In this document: in pieces, positions 5,637 to 6,317 of the stretch
Layout of the letters: every line of letters begins with the position of its first letter
Position numbering within the stretch: position 1 is the stretch's first letter
Assembly (NCBI GenBank): GCA_937896275.1
Contig: CALBMW010000273.1
Span: 1 to 6,317 of the forward strand
DNA from: an uncultured Myxococcales bacterium
Lineage (GTDB): Bacteria > Myxococcota_A > Bradymonadia > UBA7976 > UBA1532
Direction of reading: 5' to 3'
Length of the DNA: 6,317 bases
The notes under the pieces: model-generated
What the model was told of the DNA's origin: nothing
What the model saw: only the letters and a program-made list of their open reading frames with translations
Database searches by the model: none
Program-made: the position numbers and the translations under genes

Positions 5637-6317
5637 ATGAACGCGCAGACCCTGTTCACCCCGCAGACCTCGTCGACTGTGCCCACGTGCGGTGGGCGGC
5701 TCGTCGCCACTGACGGTCGAGAGCTGCCGCTGAAGGGCGTGGCCGTCACCGCCGACGCCTGCGGCGGGCGCTGCCGCGTCGTGCTGACGCAACGCTTCGC
5801 CAACCCCCACGCCGAGCCGCTGCACGTCACCTACCAGGTGCCGATGCCCGCCGACGCTGCGGTCGCGGGGTACGCCTTCGTGCTGGGCGACACGCGCATC
5901 GAGGGGCAGGTGCAGCGGCGTGAGGACGCACGGCAGGCCTTCGAGGAGGCGATCGTCGAGGGTCGCAGCGCGGCGCTGCTGGAGCAGGATCGGAGCAGCC
6001 TGTTCACGCAGCAGCTCGGCAACGTGCCGCCGGGGGCCGAGGTCACCGCCGAGCTGACGCTCGATCAGCCGCTGGCCTGGGAGAGCGACGCCGGCGCGCA
6101 GGCGGGGTGGACCTGGCGCTTCCCGACGGTCGTGGCGCCGCGCTACCTGGGTGGCGTGGTGCCCGACGCGGGGAGGCTGGTGGTCGACGTGGCCGGGGGG
6201 GCGCTGGGGGCGAGCGCGGCGCTGACCTTGCGGGTGCGCGACGCGCTGGTGGGGGGGCCGCGGTCGCCCTCGCACGCGCTGGCGGTGTTCGCCGAGCCGG
6301 GGACGCAGGTGACGACG
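5637..6317 (+). CDS. VIT-domain protein, N-terminal part (C-terminus outside the window)
   Basis: The frame is open for 227 codons to the last base of the window. The visible part matches the VIT domain (vault protein / inter-alpha-trypsin inhibitor heavy chain N-terminal domain): LPLKGVAVTADACGGRCRVVLTQRFANP (30-57), a beta stretch YQVPMPADAAVAGYAFVLGD (66-85), then the diagnostic RRE-x2-RQAFEEAIVEGRSAALLEQDRSSLFTQQLGNVPPG (94-133). It is followed by strand-rich sequence with RFPTVVAPRYLGG. VIT domains are nearly always followed by a von Willebrand factor A domain, which would start beyond the window; this is expectation, not observation. There is no signal peptide or membrane segment at the N-terminus (MNAQTLFTPQTSSTVPTCGG), so it appears cytoplasmic unless exported by another route. 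C18, C42 and C46 might form a small cluster. It sits 127 bp after the upstream operon with its own strong ribosome binding site, so it probably starts a separate unit. Confidence 0.85.
   Translation, partial: MNAQTLFTPQTSSTVPTCGGRLVATDGRELPLKGVAVTADACGGRCRVVLTQRFANPHAEPLHVTYQVPMPADAAVAGYAFVLGDTRIEGQVQRREDARQAFEEAIVEGRSAALLEQDRSSLFTQQLGNVPPGAEVTAELTLDQPLAWESDAGAQAGWTWRFPTVVAPRYLGGVVPDAGRLVVDVAGGALGASAALTLRVRDALVGGPRSPSHALAVFAEPGTQVTT

Overview
The window is very GC-rich DNA (G/C dominates third codon positions and long antisense shadow frames are open almost everywhere). It holds five or six tightly packed genes and no mobile elements, CRISPR arrays, or RNA genes that I can recognise. The GC content, gene families and gene packing suggest a deltaproteobacterial-type genome, most likely Myxococcota. 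That is an inference from style, not from a marker gene.

Left part, minus strand (1-1975): a complete UbiB/ABC1/AarF-family atypical kinase with two C-terminal membrane helices starts at a GTG at 1975. Its stop overlaps (ATGA) the start of a small exported DUF4124-like protein, which leaves the window at position 1. The two form one transcription unit.

Centre (1976-2064): an 89-bp divergent intergenic region. It is almost mirror-symmetric: on each sense strand the start codon is directly preceded by six C's, with a -10-like hexamer 6-7 nt upstream of the start and a -35-like hexamer 17 bp further. Neither first gene has a Shine-Dalgarno sequence, whereas every later gene with a visible upstream region does. 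Two leaderless divergent transcripts are the simplest reading.

Right part, plus strand (2065-5509): a GspE/PilB-family secretion or pilus ATPase, then gpsA (glycerol-3-phosphate dehydrogenase), then an unrecognised 215-aa exported protein. The genes are joined by ATGA and GTGA four-base overlaps, so this is a translationally coupled three-gene operon. The two catalytic genes belong to different processes (macromolecular export and phospholipid backbone synthesis). The third is the least understood gene here.

Far right (5510-6317): a 127-bp spacer with an AT-richer patch, two short palindromes and two adjacent potential hairpins, then a strong GGGAGG ribosome binding site and the start of a VIT-domain protein that is still open at the window end.

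I do not see a clear new defence, mobile or biosynthetic system. The most informative items are the symmetric divergent promoter, the unusual operon composition with its unknown exported protein, and the structured leader of the VIT gene.
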